A stretch of 64,000 nucleotides of DNA from Sequoia sempervirens (GCA_007258455.2 VDFB02047230.1:156868635-156932634); one strand, 5' to 3'; positions 46,176 through 57,988 are shown, counted from the stretch's first letter. The notes: generated from the sequence alone by a model not told the origin. Numbers and translations are program-made.

Positions 46176-49100
46176 ATGAAGTTTGCCAGCAAAGGTGTGC
46201 AAACACAGTCAAAAATCAAGTCCAAGTGGGAGCACGTGGTGGACACCAATCTTGGCCATGTTGAACTTGAAGACTTTAGGAAAAGAATGTACGGGACTGA
46301 TGGACGTCTGCCTACACCAATTGCCATGAGGATGATGCGCAATGGAATCGTCCACGCAGCTGGATTTCCACCAGCAAAAGAATGTCCGGAGCTTATGGTA
46401 GAATGCGCACTACACTACAATGCACGAGACAGACAGATAGAAGCTCCTGACGGAAGAGTCCTTGCCTACTTGTCCGAGCCAGCAATCCAAGAAACCTTTG
46501 GAATTCCAGTGTACAATCGAACATCCTACCGCACCAAGGAAGATGCACTCAAGCTTTATCAGAGCCAGCAGGGTCTCTGTGTGTCTAACATAAACAAGAA
46601 TTGGTTACTAAAGCCCAAGCCTACTGCAGGCAAGATGCCAAAGAAATTGATCAGAACTCATTTCAAAGAGGAATATGGTGACATCATTTTGCTACTAAAC
46701 AGAATTGTAGACAATTCCCACGGTGCACCTTTCGAAAATTGGATGTACTATTTTATTGATGAGATAATCACTGGAGTCAAGATGTTCAATTGGTCCAGAA
46801 TGATTAGTTTTAACCTGCACGAGCAGTTAGTCAACTTTGAGGAGACCAAAACTTTTCACATGAGCTCATACATTGTATATTCACTTGCAAGATATTACAA
46901 GTATCCTGGCTTGACCTGCAAAGGCGTGGTTGGCAATGGCCAAGGGCAATTCAAGGCCTACGATTGTTATCCGCAGCTGCAATTGAAAGAGAAGTCTCAT
47001 TTCCGATGAGCTCATGACGCCTTCTTGATGTACATCACCCAGCTTCTTCAAGGCGGAACGCACCAAAGACTCTCACATGAGGCCAAGAGCTTAATCAGTC
47101 GGTATGGATTCTGGTTCATTCAATATCCTAAATTCACTTACATCAGAATCCAAGGATTCTCCGGAAATCCTTACAGACTTCCTATCTATCCGACCAACAA
47201 GATGGTATTGTTGGAAGTGCTGAGGCAGTTAGAGGCGTATCAAAATATTCAAAGGCCAAAGCCGAAAGCAGCTGTCACCTTTCCTTTTTTCATTGGCAAC
47301 ATGGAGGAGTCATGTCCGATGGCACAAGCAGCAGAGGCTGCTCGACTAGAAATTCAACAATATCCATTCATATCATACAAATCCAGGAACAATTTTGATC
47401 CGCTCCATTACATCAGAACTGTGGACGGAGAGAGGTACAAGCATCGGGTTGACTTAGAGGACTTTTGGGCTAACGCAGCAGATGAATACGACGTAAGGAG
47501 GTTGTGGTCAAGATTGCCATTAAGCATGATAAGGGCTACCGAGCTTTTCAAAGTGCCTGATCAACTACAGGATGATGGAATCTATTTGCAGCCAGGCTTC
47601 AATGAAAATGAGCCACTCCCCCCTATAAGATGGTTTGAACCTGAGATGGGTGACCTGGCAACTCTCATGCGGCCCGTTTTCAAATATTCTCAATGGTGGA
47701 TAGATCGGCAGGTAGAAATTTTAAGACACAGAAATGTGAAATTCACCTATGAATTGATGGGCGATACAGAGTCCTGTTCTTCAAACGCCAGTGCATCTCA
47801 TGAAGATGGACCAACAGATGCTGCCAACTCGAGAAAAAGGAAAGAAGTTGATAAATCTACAAGACAGGACAAGGATAAAGTGATAGATGAAGGGCCTTCT
47901 CGAAAGAAGCACAAATCTAAACCTCTTCAGTCGGCCACTTCCAGAAACATAGAAGAAATACTCTCCATGGATAGAGAATCTTTGGAAAATGATAAGAGCC
48001 CTTCTCCAGTCGAAAATATGGAGCCAATACAAGTAGAAGATGATGATCAACCTTCTCTAGCAAGCACAAAAATCCTAGAATCAGATAATAATACAGATAT
48101 TATGGATGGAGAATTCGAGGAAGGAATGATTTCCGCCCTCAGAGGAATCCAAGATGACCCATCCGTCCAAGAAATTCAGGGTATGCAATTGGTCCAAGAA
48201 GTTCAAAATATGCCGGAGATTCAGGAAGAGCAGGAAGTACAAGATATACAAGACGTTCAAGATCAATAGGACGGAATTGAGCAGCCGACAATCCCAGAGT
48301 GGCTGAAAGAAAGATTGAAAAGAAAGGCGCCAACAGAGGTTCCTGAGGAGGACAATGACACAGATTTTCTGGCGAGATTAGAGCAAGTTGCCCCAAGGAA
48401 GAAGGCCAAGAAATTCTCTACCATCCAAAAAGATGAGGCTGGCAATCGTACAGTGCAAATTGCAATACCTACAGCCGATAAGTTCCAAGATGAAATTGCT
48501 CCTGATGAATATGCTATCACGACCATCGACATGGGTCCAACAACAAAAGGGCAAGAGGTCGAAGACTTGGACAATTCCGTGGCCACCATCAAGTCCAGGT
48601 TGGAAAGAGAAGTTGCCAAGAAGAAAGAATATAAAAAAGAAATTCAGCGCCTAAAAGATTACATCCAACAGTTGACCAAGCCCCTAAATGAAGGTGACCA
48701 AGCAGCGCTTCCACCTCCAAATTCTTCACAAGAACCAGGTGCAAATTTTGAAGAAGAGCTGACTACGGCGAAGGAGGCTAAGGATTGGATGACTGGAAGG
48801 AAAGAAGAGGCGTTGGCGTTTGCAGAAAAGTTAGCGCAAGTAAATGAGCAGGCTTCCTTTATGCTATCACGAGTTGCAGACCTTGCAGAATCATGGAGTA
48901 GTCTCGAAGATGTTCAAAGCAGGATCATCCCATGTATTCGGGAATTGAAGGGCATCTCAAAGAAAAGGTTGATTGAGGACAAGGTTATTGAGGCCGGAGC
49001 GGCATATGATTTCAATGGATGGTATTATGCTCTGATCTCAAGAAGAGGAGTCCTCGAAAAGGTGAAGCAAGATGGTGCCAGAGTTGAAGAGCTAGCAAAA

Positions 49101-49463
49101 GAAATTCAAAGTAAAATTTACGAGATGGCTGCAGATATGCTCGACAAGGATACTGTCCGAAAGAAACACTTGCGGCCAAGGAATTTAAAAGAACAAGTAC
49201 AGAAAATTTTCTCCACCACCGGGCCAATCATGAAAGAAGGCTTCACCAAAGTATTCAACTTCATGGCCGTCAGGAATTCTTTCTTGCTGCAGGAACCAAT
49301 ATGGGCGACTATTTTTGCAGAGTGTGCTGAGAGCTTGGATTTGCTGGAATACAATGTCAACGTGCTGCCTGACATTGCCATGGAAGAGGTCAGCTTGATC
49401 GTGTCCAGATTCGCCGAATGCAAGGCCGCACAAGTGGATAAGGATGCCGCTCCAGATGTCTAG
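46176..49463 (+). pseudogene. ORF1, 1,095-codon protein of unknown function encoded in the LTR
   Basis: A single reading frame from ATG 46176 to TAG 49461-49463, interrupted only by TGA at 47007 (codon 278) and TAG at 48267 (codon 698), with no frameshift. Residues 1-550 look globular and Trp/Tyr-rich (MRMMRNGIVHAAGFPPAKE, SEPAIQETFGIPVY). Basic, NLS-like clusters lie near residues 552-584 (SRKRK, RKKHK) and 740 (RKKAKK). A Gln/Val-rich repeat (VQEIQ, VQEVQ, VQDIQ) covers 662-697, and a coiled coil about 802-837 (LEREVAKKKEYKKEIQRL). There are no gag, protease or enzyme motifs. Ogre elements also have an extra ORF before gag, but here the frame lies upstream of the LTR promoter. The few stops suggest recent function. 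Confidence 0.8.
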
Positions 49464-49495
49464 AGTTCTCTTCAGTTAACTAGTTGAGGTTTTAG

Positions 49496-49620
49496 AAACC
49501 CTAATTAGGGTTTAGTTCTGTTTAATCTGGGCCTTTGATCCTGAATCAATCTTGGCCGTTCATTGTAATTCTGAAAAACTATATAAACCCCCCCCCCTCA
49601 ATCTCTCATATTCATTAGAA
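49496..49620 (+). promoter_or_regulatory. LTR promoter: telo-box palindrome and TATA box
   Basis: AAACCCTAATTAGGGTTT (49496-49513) is an inverted pair of telo-box motifs. CTATATAAAC at 49579-49588 is a good TATA box, followed by a C-run and a pyrimidine-rich start region near 49605-49615. AATCTGGGCC near 49526 is shared with the promoter of the element at 60327. A purine-rich leader follows. Confidence 0.75.
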
Positions 49621-49743
49621 GATTAGAAATTAGAGATATAGATATAGATCAGATAGAGAAGATTAAGAAGTTAGAGCAGATTCAAGATAGTTAGAAATAA
49701 AGGGAGAGTTTTTATGAGATTGTTGTGAAAACACTACTTTGAT

Positions 49744-49749
49744 AATAAA
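49744..49749 (+). terminator. poly(A) signal AATAAA in the R region
   Basis: ATTGTTGTGAAAACACT then AATAAA lies about 160 bp after the TATA box. The related element has ATTGTTGTGAACACT and AATAAA in the same order on its minus strand (61073-61095). Confidence 0.65.
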
Positions 49750-50431
49750 GTTCAAATGCATGAGGTGCCTTGAATACTTGATTGTCGAATGGTTGCATGG
49801 TCGCATATTTTCTTTCTCTTAGTAAATTTGAATTAGAATGTATGTTAGAAGAATAATAGATTGATAACGGAGATTGGTGAAACCGAGCTCATACTTTCTT
49901 TGAGTGGATGATTTCACTCAATGTGCAAAGTTAGACTGAGCTTTATCGTGGATGCTTAACTTCTGTTTGAATAATTATTGTTCGATTTGATGGTAATTAT
50001 TCATTACGTGAAAATCATAAGCACATTCCCAAAAGATTGCACTTGCTCTGTGTAGTTGTCATTTAACGTGGCGAAGCAGAGTATTGTTTAGTTGGTTTCA
50101 TTTAATCCTCGTCTTATCTTGATTTCTTAGGAATAGCATAGGATCTCTAAAACCCTTACTCTTTTTCACTTTTTTTTAAAAATCATAAAATCCAAAATGA
50201 TACTGCATTTATGTTTCCGCTTTTCGAATGGCTTGCAAAAGTAAATCTCAATTGTGCCCACAGCAAATCACATCCATACCACAGAGCTTACCTGCATTCA
50301 TCTTAAACATTGGAATTACCCTATGACCTTACTTGCAATCTTAGCATAGGAGGTAGTTTTTAGAGAGAGAATAGAGCGTCTGTGACACTTTGTTCTAAAA
50401 TGTTTGTTGTGTCATAAAACACGCATCAACA
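49750..50431 (+). other. U5-like part of the 5' LTR
   Basis: Non-coding. It ends ACACGCATCAACA, close to the ACACATCAACA end of the neighbouring element. Confidence 0.65.
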
Positions 50432-50432
50432 T

Positions 50433-50455
50433 TGGTCTGGCGCTAGGAGGGCCTT
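50433..50455 (+). other. primer-binding-site-like sequence
   Basis: TTGGTCTGGCGCTAGGAGGG follows the CAACA end. Either TGGTCTGGCGC or TGGCGCTAGGAGG could pair with a tRNA 3' CCA end. The tRNA is not identified. Confidence 0.55.
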
Positions 50456-50501
50456 TTGTAACCAATATAGTAAGTTACTCTCAAAGTGAGCATGATGCAG
50501 T

Positions 50502-51260
50502 ATGGTGTTACCACATGAGTTTCCTTTTGATGTACTTGTCGAGCAACCAGATCAACCACCAACCGATATTATTGATCAGTTGTACACACTAGCTTGGAAG
50601 ACGCAGACAGATCGAGCCGAGTTTAGACAAACGAGTCGCGTCCTTGCTAGGGAGGAAGAAAAAGGAAAGAGGTTCGAAGAAGCAATCAAGAAAAATCTGA
50701 TAAGGCAAAGGATAGATCGCCTGAAAGAAAAGTTTGACGAGATAGAAATATCATTTGCCGCAAGTTCATCTTCCAATTCGAGTTTGAATAATAGAATGAA
50801 GAATGGGACTCCCAGCCAACGTTCCTAATCCAAACCAGGATCCCCAGCCAGTGTTGCAACTGAATTTGGGTTTTCAAGACGAACAAGAGGACGTTATCAC
50901 TGAATTGTTCAGCCTTGCATGGCAAGTGAGAAGAAGTGCTCCTGATTGGTTTCGTATGCGTTATATTCTTGAAGAAGAGGAAGAAAGAGCATGACGAATT
51001 GAGTTCAATATTCAGAGGGACCTCCTTGTTGAAAGATTTGAAGCACTTCAACAAGAGCAAAATCGCCAAGCCAACCGACAAGTGAATCAACAAGCCCAAG
51101 AAGCAGCTCCTGAACCACCTAGACAAGCTTAAAGTAGAACACACTGGATCGAATTGGTTCTTTCTCAGCAGAGAAGTTTCGGAGAGTCACTAGATCCACT
51201 CCCAATTCTTTTAAGGAATTTGTTGAGCTATCTCCCCACAGGAATAGGCAGAGAAAAGCA
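50502..51260 (+). pseudogene. Gag N-terminal region with a duplicated helical module
   Basis: From ATG 50502 the frame gives IIDQLYTLAWKTQTDRAEFR and VLAREEEKGKRFEEAIKKNL. After a frame change near 50805 a similar module follows: VITELFSLAWQVRRSAPDWF and ILEEEEERA. A stop at 50992 and a second frame change before 51261 break it. The two modules are about 50 residues each and clearly alike. This is the leader part of gag ahead of the capsid domain. Confidence 0.75.
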
Positions 51261-53420
51261 TTGCAGGAAGCATCATCAAGCGCACAAGTACCGAGCAAAG
51301 AAGATTCTTTTGGTCTTTTCCAAAACTCACCAAGTGCCAACCGACTAGATCGTCAACAAGTTACAGTGGCTGCGCAGCCAGTCCCACCAGTTCCACCAGT
51401 CCCACCAGTTCAACCAGTTCAACCTAATCAAGCGAACGCTCCAATGGCGTGGCGTCCAGCTGATGCGTCACCTATGACGTTTGTTGTTTACCATGATCTA
51501 CCCAAGAATCCGGAACATTTTTGTTCTAAGTTCCATAGTGGTGACCTAAACCACACTGCAGACGAGCATGTTAAGTTGTTTGAAGATCTTCTTCAAAACC
51601 GAGACATTCAAGAAGAAGATGTTGCCTACAGATTGTTTCCTTACACATTTGATGAGGAGGCCTCTTACTGGTATATCCATTTGCCAGCTAATTCCATTCG
51701 CACCTGGCAACAAATGAAGACCGCTTTTCTAGAAAAGTTAAGGCCACCTATTGCTCCATCTGATTTGTATAGACAATTTGTGGAAATCAAAAGGCAGGAA
51801 CATGAGCCGATTAGCACATTCAATAACAGATTCCACAAGGCTTATACCCGGCTAAGAGATCCTTATTTGTTGGACAATGCGGCAGCATTGCCAATTTATT
51901 ATGAAGCCTTAGATCGTCTTACTGCCATGTTTGTGAAGTCGACAAATCCGCTCCCAGTAGATTTGAAAGGAGCATATGCTGCAGCAATCACAGCAAGTAC
52001 TGGTCTCAGAGTAGGTTTGGCCCCAGGACCACTCCACTACTTAGGAAATGCAACCTCTCAAAATCAAGTTCAAGATATCAATCGAGCATTGGCCCACCAA
52101 ACACCCATGATGAATCCAGTCCCAAGTAATCAAATGGTTCTCCACCCAGGGATGCCCGTGTCTCAAATGCCATCGACACAGCCAATATATCTCTAGAATG
52201 TGACAACTTCCACGCGAACCCAGGAGGAAAAGGATGAAATGAGAGAGTTGATCGAACAAGTCAAGAGGCTGTCAACTGAAGTCACCTATCTAAAAGGTCA
52301 GACTAACCAAATGCAAAATTTTCAAAAGAACTATCAGCCACCCCAAGGAAATTACCAAGGTCAGGGCCATTCAGGATATCAAAGAGACACTCAGAATTAT
52401 CAGAGAGATAACCAAAATCCTCAAGGAAATAACCAGGGTTTCCGGAACAATAACCCAGGCTTTCAAAGGAAGACTTGGAACACTGGACCTAACAATGGAA
52501 ATGTGCCATCACCTTTAGACAATCCGCCTACCGACAAAGTATTCCTAGCTGAAGCAGCGTTATCAGGGTGGTGCAGATTGCACAACACAGATCAGCATTC
52601 CGAGTTACATTGTCACGAGTTTCAAGTAACAGCAGACATTTTTAAAAGTGAAAGGAGAAATTCAGAAAATCCTCCGGTAACCGGATATGAGTTGGTTCCT
52701 GTGCCAAGATATGATCAGGCCCTTGTAATTGAGAGCGCTCAGTATCCACCTCAAGAATACCCACAATATCGACACAGTCAAAGATTTCCACCAGCATCAG
52801 CTAATGGACCAGTGGAGACGCCACCCACCGTCTACTCATACACAGTTGCTGAAGGACCTGTAGAAGACACGGCCAATTATTACTTCCCGCCATTGAATGA
52901 CAGCGTATTGGTCGAAGGTATAAAAGAAGTTCAAGCGTTCTAGCAGACAGGCAACAATCCACCAAAGGTTTACTATCGAAAAAATCAGGAGCCTTTGACC
53001 TCGTCAGTTCCTCCACATAACTTCCAAACACCACCACATCTAAATGCAAGCAATAACCCACCTCTTCCGAGAGATGTGCCACAATATAGGCAGGGAGATA
53101 CTGCTAGTAGTAATGCTAGTAATCCTACCCCTCCTAAGGATGAATTGAGAAGATTAAGTCAATATATTACGGAAGAAGTAAAGAAAATCAAGGTGAGTGT
53201 GTCATTGTTTGAATTAATGAAGGTTCCAAAGATAAGGAATACGTTCCTTGACAGCTTGAAGGACACAACGCCGGATTCAGTCAACAAGGCTGCCAGTTCC
53301 ACAAACAATGTGAACGTCGTCCAAAATGAACAGTTCCAATCTACCCAAGAAGGACATCAGAGTTCTAAAGGAACTCGAGGTATGTACGAAGTAAGAGAAG
53401 GCATAGAGATGCCTGGCTAG
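51261..53420 (+). pseudogene. gag: Gag capsid and zinc-binding region (Tat-like)
   Basis: One phase throughout, with TAG stops at 52194 and 52941 and an end at 53418. A Pro/Val/Gln repeat (PVPPVPPVPPVQPVQP) precedes the gag domain: FCSKFHSGDLNHTADEHV, EEASYWYIHLPANSIRTWQQ, then FVEIKRQEHEPISTFNNRF. After 52200 a coiled-coil start (MRELIEQVKRLSTEVTYL) leads into an Asn/Gln-rich stretch, then a Cys/His block WCRLHNTDQHSELHC near 52570-52615 that may replace the classical zinc knuckle. It binds element RNA and forms particles. It is continuous in phase with pol. Confidence 0.88.
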
Positions 53421-53468
53421 AAGATAGCTAAACCTGAACAAGTATGTCTAAGTTCAAAAGAGAGCAAG

Positions 53469-55604
53469 ATGGAGAATCCGGCAAAAGGAGTAGAGACTCC
53501 ACATATTGATAAGAATACTAAGGTTAAAGCTAAGGAGGCAGAAGCCGGCGCACAAAAGGGAAGCCCCGTGATATTCTATCAGGGAAAAGATGAGCCAGCT
53601 CCTTTCCTCGTCTCGCTCCGGATTTTCAACAAACTCCTACACAATTGTCTAATTGATTCAGGAGCATCCAGCAACGTAATGCCCTTAGCAATTTGCCGCA
53701 GATTGGGTTTGACACCCACAAGAACAAACAAGAAAGTAACACAATTAGATAAGACAGAAGTCCCAGTCATAGGAGAATTGAACAACATCCATATGCAATT
53801 ATCAACTGATCCAAGGATTCAACAGTTCATTGACATTTCTGTAGTTGATATTCCCGATAGATACTGCATGGTTTTAGGAAGAGACTGGACTCGCAGATTG
53901 AACGGCTACTTCGCCACTGACTTTTCACATCTGTGGGTGCCTTGGAAGGGTATTCCCAACCAGATCAGAATTCAAAGTACGCCAAGGCTTAGACTAATGA
54001 TCACTAAGAATGGAGAAAACAATGAAATTCTGTTTTGTGAAACAGATTTGGGCCAGTACATACCAAAGGCACCGGAGGTTTTGATGTTACAATGCTCAAA
54101 TGATCAGGAAGAATCACTAGAAATTGCAAATTCAACAGAAGTACCTACGGAGAGTGATGAAGAGCTATCACCAGATGAAGGTGAAAGCATGTTCGAGAAT
54201 TTTAGAAGATTTGTGCTCAAAAGTACAAGACAAGAAAGAGAATTGGGAAGTCATGCTTTTGTGCAAGATTTGTTACTACCCAATTGGTGTCGTATCCATA
54301 ACGCTTTCCATTCCGAATTCTCTTGCGCCATGTGCAAAATGGCCTTAGATCAAGTGCGCGCAAGAACTTCCCAAATTTCAGAAGATGAATGTTTAGATTT
54401 GACAGTACCAGATGAAGAAAGAGATCTCTCATCAAAAGGAGAAAAGATTCGAGATGTAAACCAGTTTCAAGAACATTTTGAAGTCCAGAATGAAGAAACT
54501 CCCACTCCTCATCAATTGCCAGAACAAGAACAAGTTTGGACCTTGAGGTTCGATGGTTCAAAATCCAAGAAAGGCAATGGAGCTGGGTATGAGCTTATCA
54601 GTCCATCTAGCGAAACCTACCTGGCCGCCATGAGGTTGCAGTTCCCATGTACCAACAATGTTACAAAATATGAGTCATTAGTGCACGGATTGCTCCATGC
54701 AATTCGCAAGAAGGTCAAAGTGCTACATGTTTATGGTGATTCAGAAATTGTAGTAAGGCAAGTAAGAAAGAAGTACGCTTGCCATGACAAGAGACTGAGA
54801 GGATACAGAAACCGTGTCTGGGATCTTATTGAAAGTTTCGATGCTTTCAACATCAAATCAGTGTTTCGCTCTCAAAACAAAATTGCAAATTCCTTAGCCC
54901 AATCAGCAAGTTCCTTAGAGCCGCTTGAGATGGATGCAGTGAAGAAATTCACAATAGAGATCACTTCAACACCATCAGTTCCGGATAATATCACAAATTT
55001 CCAAGTGTTTGATGATGACAAGCACATCCTAGATTTTTTGACAAATTCAGACGTTTTCCTTACCCAAGTCATTGATGAGGAAGAAGACCAAGGGGAAATT
55101 GAATTTCATACCGAAGGCCTAATGAACTTAAAAACTAATAACATTCCCAAAGGAATGATTCAGCTAGAAAGAATCTTCGACCAAGATCAAATCAACGCTA
55201 TCAAATACCAAAGAAGTGATGGAGCTCAACACAAAGCTGTCAACCTTGGAACGCAAGAAGAAGTGAGAAATGTTCTCATCGGCAAAGTATGCACACATGA
55301 AGAAAAGGAACAGATAATCAGGAGTATGAAACAATTCAAAGACATTATTGCTTGGAGCTACGAGGGTCTGAAAACATATGACACTTCAATTATTACACAC
55401 ACTATCCCCCTCAAAGCTGGCAGTAAACCATTCAGGCAGCGCCAAAGGCCTGTGAATCCTCTGCTAGAGCCCCTTATTTTCCAAGAAGTGAAGAAGCTAC
55501 TCTCAGCAGGTATTGTCTTTCCAGTACGCCACTCAACGTGGGTCGCCAATTTGGTACCCGTCCGCAAAAAGAATGGAGAGATAAGATTGTGTGTTGACTT
55601 CTGA
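53469..55604 (+). pseudogene. pol: Pol part 1: protease, extra RNase H, start of RT
   Basis: 711 open codons in the same phase as gag. Protease: CLIDSGASSNVMP near residue 60 and MVLGRDW near residue 135. A second Cys/His block, WCRIHNAFHSEFSCAMC, lies at about residue 272. At residues 357-485 an RNase H domain appears: LRFDGSKSKKGNGAGYEL (Asp), KYESLVHGLLHAI (Glu), VYGDSEIVVRQV (Asp), and NKIANSLAQSAS, where the usual last Asp is Asn. RT starts near residue 640 (WVANLVPVRKKNGEIRLCVD) and is cut by TGA 55602-55604. An RNase H between protease and RT is an unusual order. Confidence 0.9.
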
Positions 55605-56597
55605 AACCTTAACAGGGCCTCAAAAAAGGACAATTATCCACTGCCCTCATTAGATGAAGTCATTCAAATCGTGAACAGATCCCAAATGATGTCATTCCTT
55701 GACAGATATTCTGGCTACAACCAAGTGCTCGTGGAACTAGAAGACAGGCTTAAGACGGCATTTACAACGAAGTGGGGCACATTTGCCTACAAGAGGATGC
55801 CATTTGGTCTGATCAATGCCGGAGCCACCTTCCAAAGGGCTATGGATATTTCTTTTAAGGATCTCATAGGGAAGTGCATCATTGTCTATATGGACGACCT
55901 TACCGTATTTTCAAAGAAAAGAGAGACTCATGTCAAAGATTTGATAAGGATATTCGAAAGATGCAGAAAATATGGAATATCCTTGAACCCGAAGAAATGT
56001 GTGTTCGAGGTAACTGAAGGAAAGCTACTTGGCCATGTAATAACAGAAAAGGGTATTCTTATAGACCCTGATCGAGTGGAGGCTATTTCCAGAATTGGTT
56101 TGCCTTCGAGTCAGAAGGAATTGAAGTCTTTCTTCGGAAAGATTAATTTTGTGAGAAAATTTATAACAGGATTTGCTGAAATAGTTAGGCCCTTGACTGA
56201 AATGCTTAAAAAGGATGCAAAGATAGAGTGGACAGAGCCAACAAGAAAAGCTTTCAAAGAGATTAAACAGGACATAGTTGACGCTCCTGTCCTGGTTAGT
56301 CCTGATTATACCAAGCCATTCTACCTTTATTCTTTCGCATCAGAGCATACATGTGTCGCGATGTTAACGCAAAGAATAGATAAGAGGGATGAACATCCTA
56401 TTGCCTTCATGAGTGCACCTTTCAAGGATGCAGAGATAAAATACCTGAACTTTGAAAAGCAAGCATATGCTTTGGTTAAAGCAATAAAGAAATTTCGGCA
56501 CTATGTATTGAGAAGCAAAGTTTTTGCCATAGTCCCGGATGTGACTGTCAAAACCCTCTTGATGCAGAACGAATTAGGAGAAAGAAGGGGTAAATGA
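55605..56597 (+). pseudogene. Pol part 2: RT and degenerate RNase H
   Basis: Same phase. RT: DRYSGYNQVLVE, KRMPFGLINAGATFQRAM and the catalytic YMDDLTVFSKK near 55887-55915, followed by LGHVITEKGI. The RNase H that normally follows RT starts FYLYSFASEH near 56320, where the first catalytic Asp is absent, and ends with LLMQNELGERRGK at TGA 56595-56597. Loss of the Asp is typical of Tat/Ogre elements that carry a second RNase H. Confidence 0.9.
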
Positions 56598-57988
56598 GTT
56601 ACAATCATCCAGGAATATGATATTGAAATTCAACCAATGAAGATTGTCCGCGGCCAAGCTTTGACACAAACCATTGCTACAGGACCTGAATTATTGCAAC
56701 AGGTGTATGAATTACAAGAGGTATCCCCTGATGAGTGGTATGACGATATCGTCTACTTCCTTCTTAATCACAAATGCCCAAATCATTTAAAACCAGTGCA
56801 AAAGAGGGCCCTACGAATGAAGAGCCAAAGGTACATGTTGCAAGGGGCAGTGTTGTATAGGAGAAATCACGAAGGAGTTTTTTTAAGATGCCTGGGAAAA
56901 GAAGAATCTAAGCAGACAATAGAGCATTTCCATTCCAGATTCGGAACCGGCCATGGAGGAGCGCTTGCAACAGCACACCAAATTTTGATGGCCGGCTATT
57001 ATTGGTCAACAGTATTCAAAGATGCATTTGATCACGTGAAGACTTGCCATACCTGTCAAATCACTGCAGCACGAGAGAGGAACCCTGCTATGCCACTGCA
57101 ACCTGTGATCAAAGTGCGACCTTTCGCAAAGTGGGGACTCGACTTTATTGGTATGATTAATCCACCTTCCTCGGCACAACATAGGTATATCCTAACCGCA
57201 ACTGACTACTGCACGCGGTGGTCAGAAGCTCAAGCTTTAAAATTTTGCACTTCTGATACTGTAATTAAATTTTTAGAAGAAAACATTATCACCAGGTTCG
57301 GATGTCCTCATGCTTTAGTGTGTGGTAATGGTTCTGCATTTTCTTCATTGAGATTTTCTAACTGGGCTTTTGAGCATGGTATCACTCTGAAGTTTTCATC
57401 AAATTACTATCCCCAGGGCAACGGATTAGCAGAATCCACCAACAAGAACTTATTGAACGTCATCAAGAAACTGCTAGACAAAAATCCAAGGGACTGGCCA
57501 CGCAATTGAGATTCGCTCTTTGGGCGGATAGAGTAAGAGTAAAGAGTTCCTTGGGTACATCACCTTACCACCTAGTTTATGGACAAGATCCAATATTTCC
57601 TATATAGCTGAGGATTCCAACCCTACAATTCATGCAGGAATGTTTGGAAGAAGAAGAGAGGGTTAAAACCAGATTGTCGCAGTTACTTCTTTTGGAAGAG
57701 AAAAGAGATCAAGCCTTGGAGAAATTTGCTAAACATCAAGACATTGTTAAGAGATGGTTCGATAAACGAGCAAGAGTTAAAGCTTTTCGAATTTCCAATT
57801 TAGTCCTTTGTTGGGACAAAGCACACGAGAGAAGAGGAGACCACAACAAATTTGACAACCTATGGATGGGTCCCTTTCAAATTTCGGAAATTTTGGGAGA
57901 CAATGCTTTTAAACTGAAGACACTGACCGGAGAAGAAGTTCCCTTGCCCATTAACGGGCAATTTCTAAAGCATTACTTCCAGTCCTAG
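56598..57988 (+). pseudogene. Pol part 3: integrase, no chromodomain
   Basis: The zinc-binding part HFHSRFGTGHGG ... CHTCQ lies near 56925-57060. The core has LDFIGMINPP and TATDYCTRW. At the second catalytic Asp the sequence reads VCGNGSAFSS, so Asp is Gly and the enzyme is probably inactive. The Glu is kept in GLAESTNKNL. A frameshift near 57500 moves the rest into another frame: ALWADRVRVKSSLGTSPYHL, a stop near 57605, and 57632-57988 with FDNLWMGPFQISEIL and the end INGQFLKHYFQS. No chromodomain follows, in line with the Tat group. Confidence 0.9.

Larger units (their letters stand above)
43539..50431 (+). repeat. 5' LTR, 6.9 kb, containing ORF1 (inferred extent)
   Basis: The start TGTTGTGACC is repeated at 59035 and the two copies align to 44848/60326. 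The end at 50431 is inferred from the inverted terminus CAACA (matching TGTTG), a PBS-like sequence directly after it, gag starting 70 bp later, and a TATA, poly(A) signal and U5-like segment at 49580-50431 that also occurs in the neighbouring related element. The 3' copy cannot confirm the full length because it is interrupted. Confidence 0.75.
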
